A stretch of 64,000 nt of DNA, taken from Cymbidium sinense (Eukaryota > Streptophyta > Magnoliopsida > Asparagales > Orchidaceae). The notes beneath the pieces were generated by a model that was not told where the DNA came from, did no database searches, and saw only the letters and a list, made by a program, of their open reading frames with translations. The stretch lies in contig JAKCPB010000330.1 in the NCBI GenBank assembly GCA_021442155.1, positions 83,501 through 147,500 on the forward strand, in the 5' to 3' direction. This document shows, in pieces, positions 1 through 13,100 of the stretch; the stretch's first letter is position 1; each line of letters starts with the position of its first letter. Made by a program: the position numbers and the translations under genes.

Positions 1-1220
1 TTACCCAAGATTTTACCTACAAGGGCTTTCTCCAATTTTGATTGATTGTCTTCAATTGCAGTGTCATCAAGCAGAATGGTATTCCCATCTTCCATTAAGG
101 CTGAGGATTTGTCCACAGGTCCAAGCTTAACATACTCCTTTCTCTTCCATGGGTTTGGTTGAGAAGAGCCATGCTGTCCACTCAAAGTTCTAGGGGTAAC
201 CGAGCCTGAGATATTGGGAAGAGGTTGTGGTGGAAAGGGAGGATGCCCCATTTCAACCCTAGAATGAGTGGAGCTTCGAGGCTTAGTTGCACCAGGGAGA
301 ATACCCTAAAAGAATTGGTTTGATTCTATTGAGGCATTATTACAAACACCTTGAGTGTTCTGAACTGGAACAATGGAATCAATCATCTGTAGGTCTGAGA
401 CACCCTGTCTAATAGTGGAGGAACATTTGGTTTGGTTAGCTATAGCCGAAACCTCCATGTCTTCCAATTGTTTGCTACCTGAGCCTTGTTGCTGGCTTGA
501 AGGATTAGGGCAATGGCTAACCCGCAGCACCGATGCAAATGCATGGGTAGGAGCGCCATGTGCTGCAGTCCGATCCCCAAACATCGGTAGCTGAGGCATC
601 ACCCTGCTCTCGCACGTGCCTATTGGGCTACCGCATGAGGAAAGACTTTTTTGCATGCCTGTTAGTCTCCCAATCAGGGGTTCCTCTCTCATTTTGGCTG
701 CTTGCATGCCAGTTGGTCTCCCGGGTGTGGGTGTCCACTGGTCTCCCGGCCATCATTGCTGTGCCTCCTCGCCTTACCCTTGTCTTCGCTACTGGCGGTA
801 GTCAGTCCATGCTCCCACAAACCGTATGCCTCACGCAGCTGCATGCTCCCACAAGTGTCGTTGGTGCCCCTACCTTTTGGGTTAGCAACCACTCCATGGT
901 CCTCTTGCGACTGCGGCTTTGTTATCATGAGGCAACTCCTCTCCGTCTAGAAATTGGCCAGGGACATGAAGTCATTGCTTACACCCTCCTCTAGGCAACC
1001 TGACGACATCCTCCATGGTGTCCATTGCCGAGCCTATAGCAGTCAGCCCGAGAGCCACCTTTGGACCTTCAGCGTGTGCAAAATCTACAAGGATGTCGTT
1101 GCCACCATGCCTTATAGAGTGAACAGTGTTGCCATTGCTTGAATGCTTACTAGTTTATCTTCCTACCCTTCCCATTGACTTGTCACAGGGAGGAGATGAT
1201 CGACGACCACCTCCTGCCAT
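1..1220 (-). pseudogene. LINE A ORF1 (gag-like), N-terminal part, broken
   Basis: The proposed start is the ATG at 1218-1220, opening with M-A-G-G-G-R-R-S-S-P-P. This opening is shared with copies C and G, which supports the start. The reading frame is interrupted soon after and again near 303. A conserved Cys motif (T-Q-G-V-C-N-N-A-S) lies near 331-360. At 1-160 comes the conserved block leading into DUF4283 (V-D-K-S-S-A-L-M-E-D, then the K-A-L-V-G-K-I-L-G-K segment). DUF4283 and the CCHC knuckle would follow outside the window. In this family ORF1 is an RNA-binding nucleocapsid-like protein that coats the element RNA. Translations on the plus strand here are shadows. Confidence 0.7.
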
Positions 1221-1291
1221 AAAGAGAGATCCTCTTGGAAAATTGAGCTCTAGAGAGAGAGAGAGAGTTTGAGTGGAAGATGAAAGCCTCC
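1..1291 (-). mobile_element. LINE copy A (type I), 5' part only
   Basis: This is the 5' end of an L1-type LINE read on the minus strand; ORF2 and the rest of ORF1 lie beyond the left edge of the window. The identification rests on close similarity to copy G (54241-55559), which continues into DUF4283, a zinc knuckle and an endonuclease. The 5' end shows a CT-rich leader (GA repeat near 1253-1270 on the plus strand) about 70 bp upstream of the ORF1 ATG. The junction motif at 1292-1325 follows, and then the 3' end of copy B. Its termini assign it to type I. Confidence 0.85.
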
Positions 1292-1325
1292 AAAGTTTTT
1301 GGGTCCTCTAAAGTTTTTGGGTTCT
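1292..1325. repeat. Junction A/B: doubled AAAGTTTTTGGGTYCT motif
   Basis: Two copies of the junction motif lie 18 bp apart at 1292-1307 (ending GGGTCCT) and 1310-1325 (ending GGGTTCT). They sit between the 5' leader of copy A and the 3' terminus of copy B. I interpret them as target-site duplications from successive insertions at one site. Confidence 0.75.
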
Positions 1326-3174
1326 TGAAATGATGCATTTGCATTGATAATGAAAAGAAAGAGATTATAATGTAAAAAGTAGCAAAAAAGCAAAAACTAG
1401 CTACTTATAGCATGCTTCCTATCCTCCTCCAAAAGAACAAAAAATTATGGAGGAATAGTGTCACTATCTAAGCTATGCCATACAAAATCAAACCTGGTAG
1501 CTATGTCTGCACAGAAGTCAACAAGGGTGTTGTTAGATCTCTGTATATATGCAAAAATAACTTGGTGAAAGTTCTTTAAAAAGCTGATGTTAGGAGCATC
1601 TAGAAGTTGTTTCTGCCATGTTTCATTGTTAAGAGAAAGTTTAAGGTGATCCACCACACCCATGTTATCCCCTTCAATGATAATGCCCTTGTACTCGGTC
1701 ATCCATGGCTTAATAATCTTACTTGTACAGAGAGCATAGCAGCCAACTCCACTGATGTGCTGTCCTAGTGTTGAAAATAATGACCTATGGCTTTGATGAA
1801 GTTGCCATTTTCATCCCTTAACACCACAGCAATACCAGCCGACCCATTGGAAAGGAGGAAGCCATCCACATTTTTCTTGATCCAACCAAGAGGGGGAGGA
1901 CACCACAAGATTGGTTTGATCAGCCCACAGGGTTGGGTGATGTTCCACTGCTTCTGGAGAGGAAAGGAGGAAGAATGCATGATGGAGCTTAATATCGAGG
2001 CCGCAATAATCTTTGAGGTGCCATGGCTATGGCTGTGAGTCTTGGTAGTACGGGTTCTCCAAACCTAGTAAACAATTGCATAATACATTCTGGCCAAACA
2101 TAGGTTATCATTGCGTACCTTGATGAGAGCTTGGAGCAAATCATGCAAGTTGCTGAAAATTGGGATTGAATAACCCCATTTTGCCAAAATCTGAATTATG
2201 TTGTTTATTAAGGAGCACTGGATAGCAATGTGTTCGGTAGTCTCCTCTTGATTACACCCCCAAGGGCAAATGGTAGTATCAATTAATCCCCATCTAGCAA
2301 GCCAAGTGTTAGTTGGTAAGGAATCTTTGATGAGCCACCACCAAAAGAGCTTTTCCCTAAGAGGAAGTTTCAAATTGTGCATGCTGTAGGGCCAGGTTGG
2401 AAGTTCAGCAAAGCAGATTTTGTATATGGTGGATGTGAGAGTTGTCCCCAAGGGTGACTTGATGAGCTCTGGAGTATCATGTTGTTGCTCCTCCACAATA
2501 GGAATGCTGGAAATTAGTTCAGCAAGCTCCAAAATAAATAGTACATGCAAATTTTCAGTTTTCAATACCCATGATCAGCAATCAGGTTTTTCACATTCCA
2601 TTCCTCTATGCATTCCATGTTGAGGAATGTTGGCCATTTGGAGAGAGGTAAGTCAGCAATCCATGCAGAATTTAGGAAGTCCACCACTTTACCATTATAA
2701 ATCCTCTGCTTTATATTTTGGTTCAGGCTATAAGCACCATCCTGAATATTTTTCTAGCAATTGGAGTCCCTCCGCTTGGGTTCCCTTAGCCATGGGTTTG
2801 GTCCATACTTCTCGACCAAGAACTTATGGAGCAGCATGTCAGGTTTAGAGATGAAATCCTAAGTAATTCTAGCCCTTAGAGGGCCATTCCATCTTTCATC
2901 CAAGTGGAGGCCAAGACCCCCTTTGTTGGTTGGCATGCAGATTTTATCCCAAGAAACATAGTGTATGCAATGCTGGTTGTTATTTCCTTGCCAAAGAAAG
3001 TTTCTAGCAAGCTTTTCAATCTCCTTTGTAATTCTTTTGGGGATTTTAGTGTGGGTGGCTTGATACATTGAGATGCAAATCAAAAAAGTTCTTATAAGTG
3101 TTAAGTAGCCTGCCATAGAAAGGTGTCTACCTCCCCATGAGCTGATTTTGTCCCTCGCCTTTTGGAAAAGTTGC

Positions 3175-5028
3175 AAAAAATTTGTAGCTTTAAGCTTCCT
3201 CATAGCTAATTTGATGCCCAAGTAATCAAGCTCTTCTATTCTCCTAAAGCCTGTGAGTCTAGTAATCTGATTAGCCTTCCATCTAGAAGTGGATTTGTTG
3301 AACAAAATGATGGTTTTGGCAGAGTTGATACGCTGCCCCCGTCCAGTTGCAATAATTTTTTAGAGTTTGTAGGAGAACCTTTGCATGAGCAATAGAAGCT
3401 TTATTGTGAAGAAGATATCATCGATATAAAGAAGGTGATATGTCTTCCCCATTGGAAATGGCCACTCCAAAATCAACCCTTTGTTGCTTTAACTAAAGAT
3501 AGTAGTTCAAAACAGGATAAAAGATAAGGAGATAGTAGGCACTGGATCCCACAGTTAGCATGAATCCAATATGATCTTTTCCCATTTAATAAGAGGGAGA
3601 AGGAAGGTGGGGAAACACACTGGAGGAGCCAATTCTAGAACTTCCATGGTAACCCAAATTTTTATAGAATTATAGCTAAGGTTTTTGAGCTCATTTTATC
3701 ATAGGCTTGCTCCATATCAATTTTGATGGCCATAAATCCCTCTTTGGGGGTGGAGTATTAGAATTTATTGATAATTTCCTAGGCCACAAAGCAATGGAGT
3801 GAAATAGATCTGGAAGGCACAAAGGCGCCCTGCTCTTCTTAAATGATGTTAGGGAGAATGTTCTTTAGCCGACACACTAGGATTTTTGCTATGAGCTTGT
3901 AGGCAGTTCTGCATAGGCTTATAGGCCTGAATTTCACAGGACAATCAGCATTGGGGGACTTGGGCAGGAGAATGACCAAGGTTTCCTTCCACTGAGGAGC
4001 CATAGTTCCACTACAAAAGAACTCCTTCACAGCCGCCATAACATCTTGGCCAATGATTTTCTAAAAGTGTGTGTAGAAGGATGTTGTGATGCCATCAATG
4101 CTAGGGGCATGATTAGCACCCATAGATTTGATCACTTCCCAAATTTTGGCCTCATTGATGTTTGCTTCCAAGAGCTCACAAACTTGAGATGGGATTCTAT
4201 TAATTTTAGCAAAATAAGGCCAATTGGAAGTATTGATAAGATGAGCACTCCACTTCTGTTGAAAAAAGTACATGAAGGCTTGGTATATTAAGATCGGGTC
4301 TTCAATGTTCTAGCCATCATCAAGCTTAATCATGCTGATTCTATTGGACCTCTTTTTAGAGGTTGCAACATTGTAAAAGAAATGGGTGTTGGCATCCCTC
4401 TCTTCAGCCCACCTAACTTTGGCCCTTTGCCGCCACCAACAAGATAGATGGGCAAGGGTTGAATTTAGCTCATTTTCTTTGAGAGGTCCCTTTCACGCTT
4501 CTCGGTCATCCTTGTAGAGAGCAATCAACCATCTATAACTGCATAATTTCCTCTTAAGGAGGATGTCCCTTTGCTTGCTTAAGTCCTTGAGCTTGTTCTT
4601 GCTCTAGTAGAATAGATTCCTCAATGTGCGGCTGCATTTCCTATCCAAATTTACTGCCCTGGGCCCCTCATAGTTGCCTTGCCAACTTTTCCAAACTAAT
4701 TTCCAAGCCATAAGATAAGAAAGCCAGGTGTCTTCAAATTTCAGCCATCGTTGAGATTTCCACTTCTCCACGGAGTTGATTTGAAAAATAATGGGACAAT
4801 ATCTGAAGTAAGCCTTGGAAGGTGTTTAGTCTGTGCAAGAGAAAAGAGGTTGGATGCAATGGAGTTGATGAGGAAGCGATCAAGGCATACGATTCTACTA
4901 TTTTATCTTTATTATTAGTCCATGTGAACCTAGGTAAAATTAGCTCATGGAGGTCCCCATTGGTCAAAAAATTCATCATCTCTTTGGCCGCCAGAAGAGT
5001 GTGAATTGCTTCCCCTTCTTATCATTTG
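3175..5028 (-). repeat. Direct duplication inside LINE B, unit 1
   Basis: A segment running from the RT C-terminal side to the middle of the endonuclease (minus-strand sense reversed) is repeated immediately to the right at 5030-6876. Offsets of about 1855 bp at the left end and 1848 bp at the right end show that the units differ mainly by short indels, for example around 3435-3500 versus 5290-5370. Both carry Y-I-D-D, so the copying is later than that mutation. Confidence 0.88.
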
Positions 5029-5029
5029 T

Positions 5030-6876
5030 AAAAAATTTGTAGCTTTAAGCTTCCTCATAGCTAATTTGATGCCCAAGTAATCAAGCTCTTCTATTCTCCT
5101 AAAGCTGTGAGTCTAGTAATCTGATTAGCCTTCCATCTAGAAGTGGATTTGTTGAACAAAATGATGGTTTTGGCAGAGTTGATACGCTGCCCCCGTCCAG
5201 TTGCAATAATTTTTTAGAGTTTGTAGGAGAACCTTTGCATGAGCAATAGAAGCTTTTATTGTGAAGAAGATATCATCGATATAAAGAAGGTGCGATATGT
5301 GTCTTCCCCCATTGGAAATGGCCACTCCAAAATCAACCCTTTGTTGCTTTACGACTAAAGATAGTAGTTCTAAACAGAGGATAAAAAGATAAGGAGATAG
5401 TAGGCACCCCTGTCGGATCCCACAGTTAGCATGAATCCAATATGATCTTTTCCCATTTAATAAGAGGGAGAAGGAAGGTGAGGAAACACACTGGAGGAGC
5501 CAATTCTAGAACTTCCATGGTAACCCAAATTTTTATAGAATTATAGCTAAGGTTTTTGAGCTCATTTTATCATAGGCTTGCTCCATATCAATTTTGATGG
5601 CCATAAATCCCTCTTTGGGGTGGAGTATTAGAATTTATTGATAATCCTAGGCCACAAAGCAATGGAGTGAAATAGATCGGGAAGGCACAAAGGCCTGCTC
5701 TTCTTAAATGATGTTAGGGAGAATGTTCTTTAGCCACACACTAGGATTTTGCTATGAGCTTGTAGGCTCAGATAGGCTTATAGGCCTGAATTTCACAGGA
5801 CAATCGATTGGGGACTTGTGAGAATGACCAAGGTTTCCTTCCACTGGGGAGCCATAGTTCCACTACAAAAGAACTCCTTCACAGCCGCCATAACATCTTG
5901 GCCAATGATTTTCTAAAAGTGTGTGTAGAAGGATGTTGTGATGCCATCAATGCTAGGGGCATGATTAGCACCCATAGATTTGATCACTTCCCAAATTTTG
6001 GCCTCATTGATGTTTGCTTCCAAGAGCTCACAAACTTGAGATGGGATTCTATTAATTTCAGCAAAATAAGGCCAATTGGAAGTATTGATAAGATGAGCAC
6101 TCCACTTCTGTTGAAAAAAGTACATGAAGGCTTGGTATATTAAGATCGGGTCTTCAATGTTCTAGCCATCATCAAGCTTAATCATGCTGATTCTATTGGA
6201 CCTCTTTTTAGAGGTTGCAACATTGTAAAAGAAATGGGTGTTGGCATCCCTCTCTTCAGCCCACCTAACTTTGGCCCTTTGCCGCCACCAACAAGATAGA
6301 TGGGCAAGGGTTGAATTTAGCTCATTTTCTTTGAGGCGGAGGTCCCTTTCCTGCTTCTCAGTCATCCCTTGTAGAGAGCAATCAACCATCTATAACTGCA
6401 TAATTTCCTCTTAAAGGATGTCCCTTTGCTTGCTTAAGTCCTTGAGCTTGTTCTTGCTCTAGTAGAATAGATTCCTCAATGTGCGGCTGCATTTCCTATC
6501 CAAATTTACTGCCCTGGGCCCCTCATAGTTGCCTTGCCAACTTTTCCAAACTAATTTCCAAGCCATAAGATAAGAAAGCGTGTGTCTTCAAATTTACCTG
6601 AGATTTCCACTTCTCCACGGAGTTGATTTGAAAAATAATGGGACAATATCTGAAGTAAGCCTTGGAAGGTGTTTAGTCTGTGCAAGAGAAAAGAGGTTGG
6701 ATGCAATGGAGTTGATGAGGAAGCGATCAAGGCATACCCAGATTCTACTATTTTTATCTTTATTATTAGTCCATGTGAACCTAGGGCTGGTAAAAATTAG
6801 CTCATGGAGGTCCCCATTGGTCAAAAAATTCATCATCTCCAAGAGAGTGTGAATTGCTTCCCCTTCTTATCATTTG
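5030..6876 (-). repeat. Direct duplication inside LINE B, unit 2
   Basis: This is the second unit of the tandem direct repeat. It starts at an AAAAAATTTGTAGC stretch shared with about 3175 and ends at CTTCTTATCATTTG, shared with unit 1 near 5028. To its right the normal LINE sequence (first part of the endonuclease, then ORF1) continues, so this unit is joined to the intact side of ORF2. Unit 1 is joined to the zf-RVT and RNase H side. Confidence 0.88.
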
Positions 6877-7306
6877 CATCATAGATGCAGTTAAAATCTT
6901 CCCAACAACTGCTAGAATTTGATGTTTAGCAAAGGAATTATAGTATCCCATAGGCCATGACAGATGTGGTAATCCTTCTAAGCATAGCAAATAGCCACTA
7001 TCCATTTAGCCTTGTCAGGTAACTGGATGTTTTCCACAATGCACTGATCATTCTATATGATAGGGGTGAAAGTGATTAAGTCATTCCGCCACAAAGCAAG
7101 AATACCTCTAGATTTTCCCACACTAGGGTGATGCAAAAAATCATAGTTGCATCCCACGATATTGTCAATTTCTCTTCTAGAAATGTCCTCCACCTTTATT
7201 TCTATGAGGCCAATGAAGAGAGCATTGTGCTCTCCAAGAATTTGTCGGAGGTAGTGGCCCGTAGCCTTCTTATGGGCCCCCTGGCAGTTCCACATTATGA
7301 CAGAAG

Positions 7307-10070
7307 TTAGGGGTGGACGTTGCGGGAGGCATCCCTCCCATCGTCGTATGAAATTCACTCTTTTTCTATTTTTGTGGTATGCCTCTAATCGGGCCCAGCT
7401 TACCCAACTCCCTCTCAAAGTGTGCTTTGGATATATGGCCCTATCCACTTCTTTGTTGTGTTTGAATAATTTATTGGCATCACCAAGTTCATTTGCAGTA
7501 GCAAAAATTATTGGTGTATGTGGTATGGATGGTTCTCCCTTACCCTTGTCTTAGTGAGTTTGCAAAAAATTTCTGTTGTCATTAATAGGAGATCCATTAG
7601 AGCTGGTGTTCTTATCGCTATCCCCTTATTGTTTTCTATAGGTGGCAGCAACAGATTTTGTTCCTGGAGTGTTTCCCTTATGATTTTCTAGTTTATGTGG
7701 CTTTGCCTTCCTCCTGGTAACCAAAGTCCATAGGCCATATGAGTGTTCCAGGTTAATGGGGCTATAGCATTAGCAAGAGGCTCTTTTTCTATGGCTTTAG
7801 TAGATGGTTTAATACTGAAGGTAGCATCAAAAGTGTTGCCCAGGCTATTGCAATTTTGTTGTCCAAAGGTGGATGGTTCAACAGGTTGAGCACTTGTGTT
7901 AGTACCTGAACTGCTTGTTGAATCCTTGTTGATTTTCTACACTTGGTTTGCCAAAAGGGTGGTTTACTGATGCAGTGGGTTAGGAGAATTGTTGGGCTTG
8001 CTGATGGGTGCCATGGCTTTGTCAAGTTTTGCTCTGTCTGGACAAGTTTCAATCTTGTGTCCTACCTTTCCACAATGGAAGCATAATTGGGCAATCCCTT
8101 CATATTCAACTTTTTGAAAAAAGTAGCCTTTGAATCCGTTAATCCATATTCTAGGAAGGAGTTTCTTTGATAGATCCACCTTGACACAAATCCATGCGTA
8201 TGTCCTTTGCCCCCATTTGCTAGTTTGATCATCCATCCACATTGGTTCACCAATAAATGAAGCAATTCGGGCTAGGTTGTTGTCATCCTAGTAAATGAGA
8301 GGTAGGCTGGGTAATCTCATCCATAACGGGGTAGTAAAACCTGATAGAGATTCAGGTGAGAATTGGAAGTCCACCTGTCCATTGCGATAACATTACCGGT
8401 AATAAACCATGGTCTATTACGGCACATCACGACTTGGTCAATTTTAAAATGCATAGAAAATAATCGGGGCAACAAGCACCAATTCCCCTTGACTCCACTT
8501 TCTTTTCAAATCATTGTTTAGAAAGTAGTAAGGGAGTTTTTTCCATGGAGTTTTCCAGTGCGGTTTCCAATCGAATATTTGTGCATGGTGGTGTCGAGAT
8601 TGATCCGCCTCTATTCCTATTCGATGTCTTCAAACTTCACTTTGGCAAGAGGGACGACTGTCGATTTCTTCCAAACATTGGTTGGAGTTGTGCTTTGCTT
8701 CCTTGAGTTGTACTGCATAGGAGCTGAATCCTTGCTATGTGAATCAGTTTGCATGAACATCCTTTGCATCTCCTCAAGACTACTAGTCGACTGACCTATA
8801 GTGTTATGTGCAATCAATGTTGGAATACCCTTGCTAAACTGCCTCGTTGTTGCCTCCTAGTAATGGGAAATAAGTGGACTAAACCTTCTTTGCATAGTGG
8901 AGTTATCCCTGCCCAAATTATTTTTGTTCTCCACTTCAGCCCTCTTTGTGGCATTTTGACAAACACCTTGTGTGCATCTTCCTGGATCTGGGCAATTACT
9001 GCCATGGGTGCCAGTTTCAGCCCCTTCCAGCTTGAGTGGAAGGCCGACATTATGCACTTTCTTAGCATTCATATCCAAACCATTTTGAGCATCCATACAT
9101 AAAGAATTGGAATTTGGTTGTTAGGGGTCGGTCATCCCAAAGTCACAGGGGATGTCTTTTCCTAAATCCCAAGGGCCACCCTCCACATTAGAAGAAAACA
9201 CCTTGGACATACCTGTGATGGCAGTGAGATTGTTAATCGAACCTGGAATTGGTTTAAATTCATTAATTTCGCCCCTATTGATACTCGTCACCTCACGAAT
9301 GGTATGTCGCATGCATGCAATTCTCCTGCTTTCCATCGTCTGCGGGTCCTATATTTGTCCGTTGCTTGAGAGTTGGCTATGCTTGGGTTGAGTAGCCATA
9401 GCCGAGGAAGTGGCTTCCTCTAGAATGCCACAGTGCACCATTATGACCTCAGCCGCATTACCATTGGCAAATGCACCACCGTTGGTGGCCAATTCCATTT
9501 CCACAGCTGCGGTTCCACTACAGCCAATTGCCCGATTCTATAAGTTTGGGCAGGCGGTTACTGTTCCATTGCAGTAGATGTCCATATATCTTACTACAAT
9601 GTCGACTGCCTGCTGGTCATCTTCTACCCATGACCTGCTGCCATTAGAGGATTCAAGAGCCAAGGTTACTATTCCATTACCTACTGCAACCTCTGTAGCA
9701 ATGTCGTGAATGTGCAAACCACCACCTCCCCTTGAGTTGCTGCTATCAATGGAGTATAGCTCCATGTGTGCTATTTCAGTTGCTGCTAAAATTGAGCCAT
9801 ACTCTGCCCTAGAGGATGACCTATTGCTGCTTTATGCTTGCTGTCCAGTCCCTACTTTATCTTCCTTAGTTCCATTGCTTCCATGCCTCCCCTTGGAGCT
9901 CCCTGGCCTCCCTCCTTTGCTGGCCGACCCCTCCTGCACTTGCTACACCTCCCTTCATGCAAGCAACCCTCACCTCCAAAGCACCACCACCACTATGCTG
10001 GCCACCTTCCTTGTCGTCGCCACCCCCACTCCTCCTCGAGTGAGGGGATGACCCTTGGTCACCCCCTGCA
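7307..10070 (-). pseudogene. LINE B ORF1: DUF4283 and CCHC zinc knuckle, broken
   Basis: This is the gag-like RNA-binding protein of type II. The N-terminal third is Gly/Ser-rich and poorly conserved; the start is uncertain, near 10050-10070, because no ATG survives at the homologous position. A segment with C-T-Q-G-V-C-Q-N-A lies near 8940-8975. DUF4283 covers about 8120-8560, including W-M-D-D-Q-T-S-K-W-G-Q. A complete knuckle C-F-H-C-G-K-V-G-H-K-I-E-T-C is encoded at 8042-8083. The C-terminus is a Lys/Arg-rich linker ending at stop TAA (7307-7309), which overlaps the lost ORF2 start. Several stops and shifts break the frame. Confidence 0.82.
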
Positions 10071-10137
10071 CCCCCAGAGCTTCTCTCAGTACAAAACTAA
10101 GAGAGAGAGGAAAAGAAGAGAAATGAAAGATCCTTCC

Positions 10138-10153
10138 ATAGTTTTTGGATTCT
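10138..10153. repeat. Junction B/C: single motif copy
   Basis: One diverged copy, ATAGTTTTTGGATTCT, lies between the CT-rich leader of copy B and the 3' tail of copy C. It differs from AAAGTTTTTGGGTTCT at two positions. Confidence 0.7.
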
Positions 10154-10195
10154 TTGAAAGTTGCATTTTCATTAATAATGAAAGAAGTTACAAAA

Positions 10196-13100
10196 TTAGC
10201 ACAAAAAGTGCAAAAGAAAAAACTGAGAGAATACAACATGTTTCCTATCATCCTCCAAGATAGCAAAATAATCAGGAGGAATAGTATGACAAAATGGATC
10301 ATGCAAAAAAAAGTCAGAATCTGTATCCCTCTGAGCACAAAAGTCAACCAACCGATTGTAGTCCCTTAAAGTATGAGAGAAGAGCACTTGGTGGAACTCC
10401 CTGAGAAAGCTAAGGTCAGGAGCTTGAGCTGGTATGGATTTCCAACTACCCTGTTGCATAGTCTGCCTGAGGTGGTTCACCACACTGCAATTGTCCCCTT
10501 CCAAAATTAGCCCTTTGCATTCAAACATCCAAAACTCAATTATTTGCTTGAACACCAGCATGGCCTGCAGCTCAACAAAGGTGCTATCCCAGTGTTTCAT
10601 ATGGATTCCCATGGCTTTAACAAAAGCCCCAAAGTCATTCCTAATCACCATCCCAATACCAACAGAACCCGAAGGAAGAAGGGCTCCATCAACATTGGCT
10701 TTAAGCCATCCAAGAAAGGAGGGGGGAGGGAGTTCATGAGATTTGAGGACAGCCTATGTGGCTGCTGGATCTCCCATTGCTCTTGAAATGGAAAGGCACA
10801 AGGTTTAGTGAAGAATTCAAAAATACTAACTACAATAATCTTGGGAGTGGCATGTGGTTGGCCATGTGTCTTGGCATTTCTAGCCCTCCAAGCTGCGTAA
10901 CAGTAAGTTCTAAACCATTTCAAGTTTCTCTTGTTAGTGTTCTCAAAGGCTTTCAAGAGATCTTGAAGGCTTGCAGATGAAGGCATATTGAATCCCCATG
11001 AAGTGAGAGTGTGCAAAATTTTAATGGTGAGGGAGTAGTTTATTACAATATGGTTGATGTCTTCAGCTTCTGTACAGCCCCAAGGGCATTGAACATGCTC
11101 CACTAATCCTCCAGCATGTAGCCATGTGTAGGTTGGCAGTGCTCCCCTTAAGAGACACCACCAAAATAGCTTTTCATGGGGGTGGAAATAAAATTTCTGC
11201 AGCCATTTATGGTGTGGGTTGCTATTAGGGAAGAGAGTTTCATAAGCAAGAGCTGTGAAGGACTTGCTAAGGGGTAGATGTAGTAGTTCAGGTTGATCGG
11301 ACAGCAGATTCGTATGCACAATAATCTCCCTAACCTGATCCAAAAGGTGTTTTCCAAAATATTGGTGCAATTTGGCTGTGTCACATGTATGGTTTCGCTG
11401 TAGGGAGTCACCCACTTTCAGGTTTTCAAGGGTTGCAGCATCCACATATGTAGGGAATCTGGATATAGTAATTTCATCCATTTGGGATAGCACTTACTCG
11501 ACCATCGAATCCTCCACCGATAATGGAATTCAGGCTATTCCAAATGATAATAGCCCATGTTTTGGAGTCACCACGCTTCAACAACTTGCACCAAATATCC
11601 TCCAAATAACGTTCCCACAGGAACTTGTTGAGGAGGGAAGTTGGATTCTGCAGAAAGTTCCATGCAAGTCTAGCTCTTAATGGGCCCATCCATTTGGAGA
11701 CTGAATGGAAGCCCAATCTGCCAAGCTTCTGAGGTGTACAGAAAGTGTCTGAATCCACATAATGGATACTTCATTGTGTAGAACTTTTGTGCCATAGGAA
11801 TGCCCTACACATCTTCTCCACTTCTTGCAGCACATTCTTAGTAAATAAGTGTGAGTAAGTTGGTAGATGGTAGTGGGCAGCAAAGAGTAGTTGATAAGGG
11901 TGGCATGGCCAGCAAGGGAGAGGTGTCGAGTTCCCATGATCTTATCCTTGGCCTTCAATCAACATGGAATAATCAGCTTTTATAATTTGCACATAGACAA
12001 TTTAAGCCCAAGGTAGTCCATATTCTGAACCCTCCTGAAACCTGTCATCCTGGCAACCCGATTTGTCCTCCATCGCTTGGCATCTTTGCTAAACATAATG
12101 GCTGACTTTCGACAATTAAGGCACTCGCCCATCCAGCCACAATAATCTTGAAGGATGCCCATGATTTGCTTCCCATGAGATATAGAAGCTTGAGTTATGA
12201 TAATAATGTCATTTGCATAGAGAAGATGTGAGATGCAAGTACCTCCAGTAGTAATTGTCATACTTAGGTTGGTTCCACACTGTTTGAATGCTAATGTGAG
12301 GAGTTCAGAGCATTGGATAAAGAGATAAGGCGATAGTGGACAACCTTGCCGGAACCCACACTCGACAGTAACCCAATCAGTTCTTTGCCCATTCAACAAT
12401 ATAGTGAATTTGGGTTGGGTGACACATTGAAGAACCCATTTGCTGAAATTTGTAGGGAATCCCATCAAAGAGAGCACCCTTTTAGTGTTTTCCAGCTCAT
12501 GCGGTCATAATCTTGCTCCATGTCAACCTTCATTGCCATAAAGCCCACTTGCGAGGTTGAATGTTAGTATTTGTTGATAATCTCTTTGGCGAGGAGGAAG
12601 TGGTGTGAGATACTTCTATGAGGAACAAAAGCTCCTTGCTTGTCAGAGATAAGAGATGGAAGGACATGCTTTAGCCTATTCACCAAAATTTTAGCTATGA
12701 GCTTATAGATGGTCTGACACAAGCTAATAGGGCAGAATTTAGCCGGGCAATCAACACCAACAACTTTGGGAATTAGCACAATTAGAGTTTCTTTCCATGA
12801 GCCATCCATGTGTTTAGTGCTGAAAAACTCTTGCACTGCAGTGGTAACATCAGCTTCACACATTGCCAAAAGTTTTTGTAGAATGAGGAGGTGATCCCAT
12901 CCAAACCTGGAGCTCCATTAGCACCCAACGATTGCATAGCAGCCCAGATTTCCTGTTAAATTTCAGCATCAAGAGGGGTTGAACTTCAATTGGCACATGC
13001 TGGTTGCTAGGTGGAGTAAGCCAGTTTTCAAGAGAAATAACCCCTTCAGCCCATTTTTGTTGAAAAAAAGGTAGTGAAGGTGGAAGATATCGAATCAGGG

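Larger units (their letters stand above)
1397..7310 (-). pseudogene. LINE B ORF2: endonuclease-RT-zf-RVT-RNase H, broken
   Basis: ORF2 would nick the target and reverse-transcribe the element RNA there. Reading from 7310 down: an exonuclease-endonuclease-phosphatase (EEP) domain beginning T-S-V-I-M-W-N-C-Q-G, whose initiator codon has become CTA (7308-7310). Its C-terminal part lies at 6594-6842, with the usual S-D-H-x-P changed to S-D-I-V-P. RT follows, present twice (about 5137-6125 and 2859-4273), with Y-I-D-D at 5272-5283 and 3417-3428 in place of Y-A-D-D. The zf-RVT domain is at 2065-2565 (C-P-W-G-C and a later H-I-x3-C). The C-terminal RNase H is at 1445-1980 (N-V-D-G and I-I-E-G-D-N). 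A stop splits the RNase H near 1443, and the ancestral stop is at 1397-1399. There are many further stops and frameshifts. Confidence 0.88.
1326..10137 (-). mobile_element. LINE copy B (type II), full length plus internal duplication
   Basis: This is a complete type II element on the minus strand: tail at 1326, 71-bp 3' UTR, ORF2 (1397-7310), ORF1 (7307 to about 10070) and a CT-rich leader up to the junction motif at 10138. Its 8.8 kb is longer than the roughly 6.8 kb of copies D and F because 1.85 kb of RT/endonuclease sequence is present twice (3175-5028 and 5030-6876). There is no poly(A) tail; the tail directly abuts the junction motif. Both ORFs carry stops and frameshifts. Confidence 0.9.

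Noticed and set aside
1250..1272. GA microsatellite as an independent repeat
   Set aside because: It is the CT-rich leader found at the 5' end of most LINE copies here, so it belongs to the element.
9710..10263. Plus-strand open frames of 113 and 141 codons opposite LINE B ORF1
   Set aside because: They are Pro/Leu/Cys-rich mirror images of the Gly-rich ORF1 N-terminus; the minus strand shows the conserved family features.
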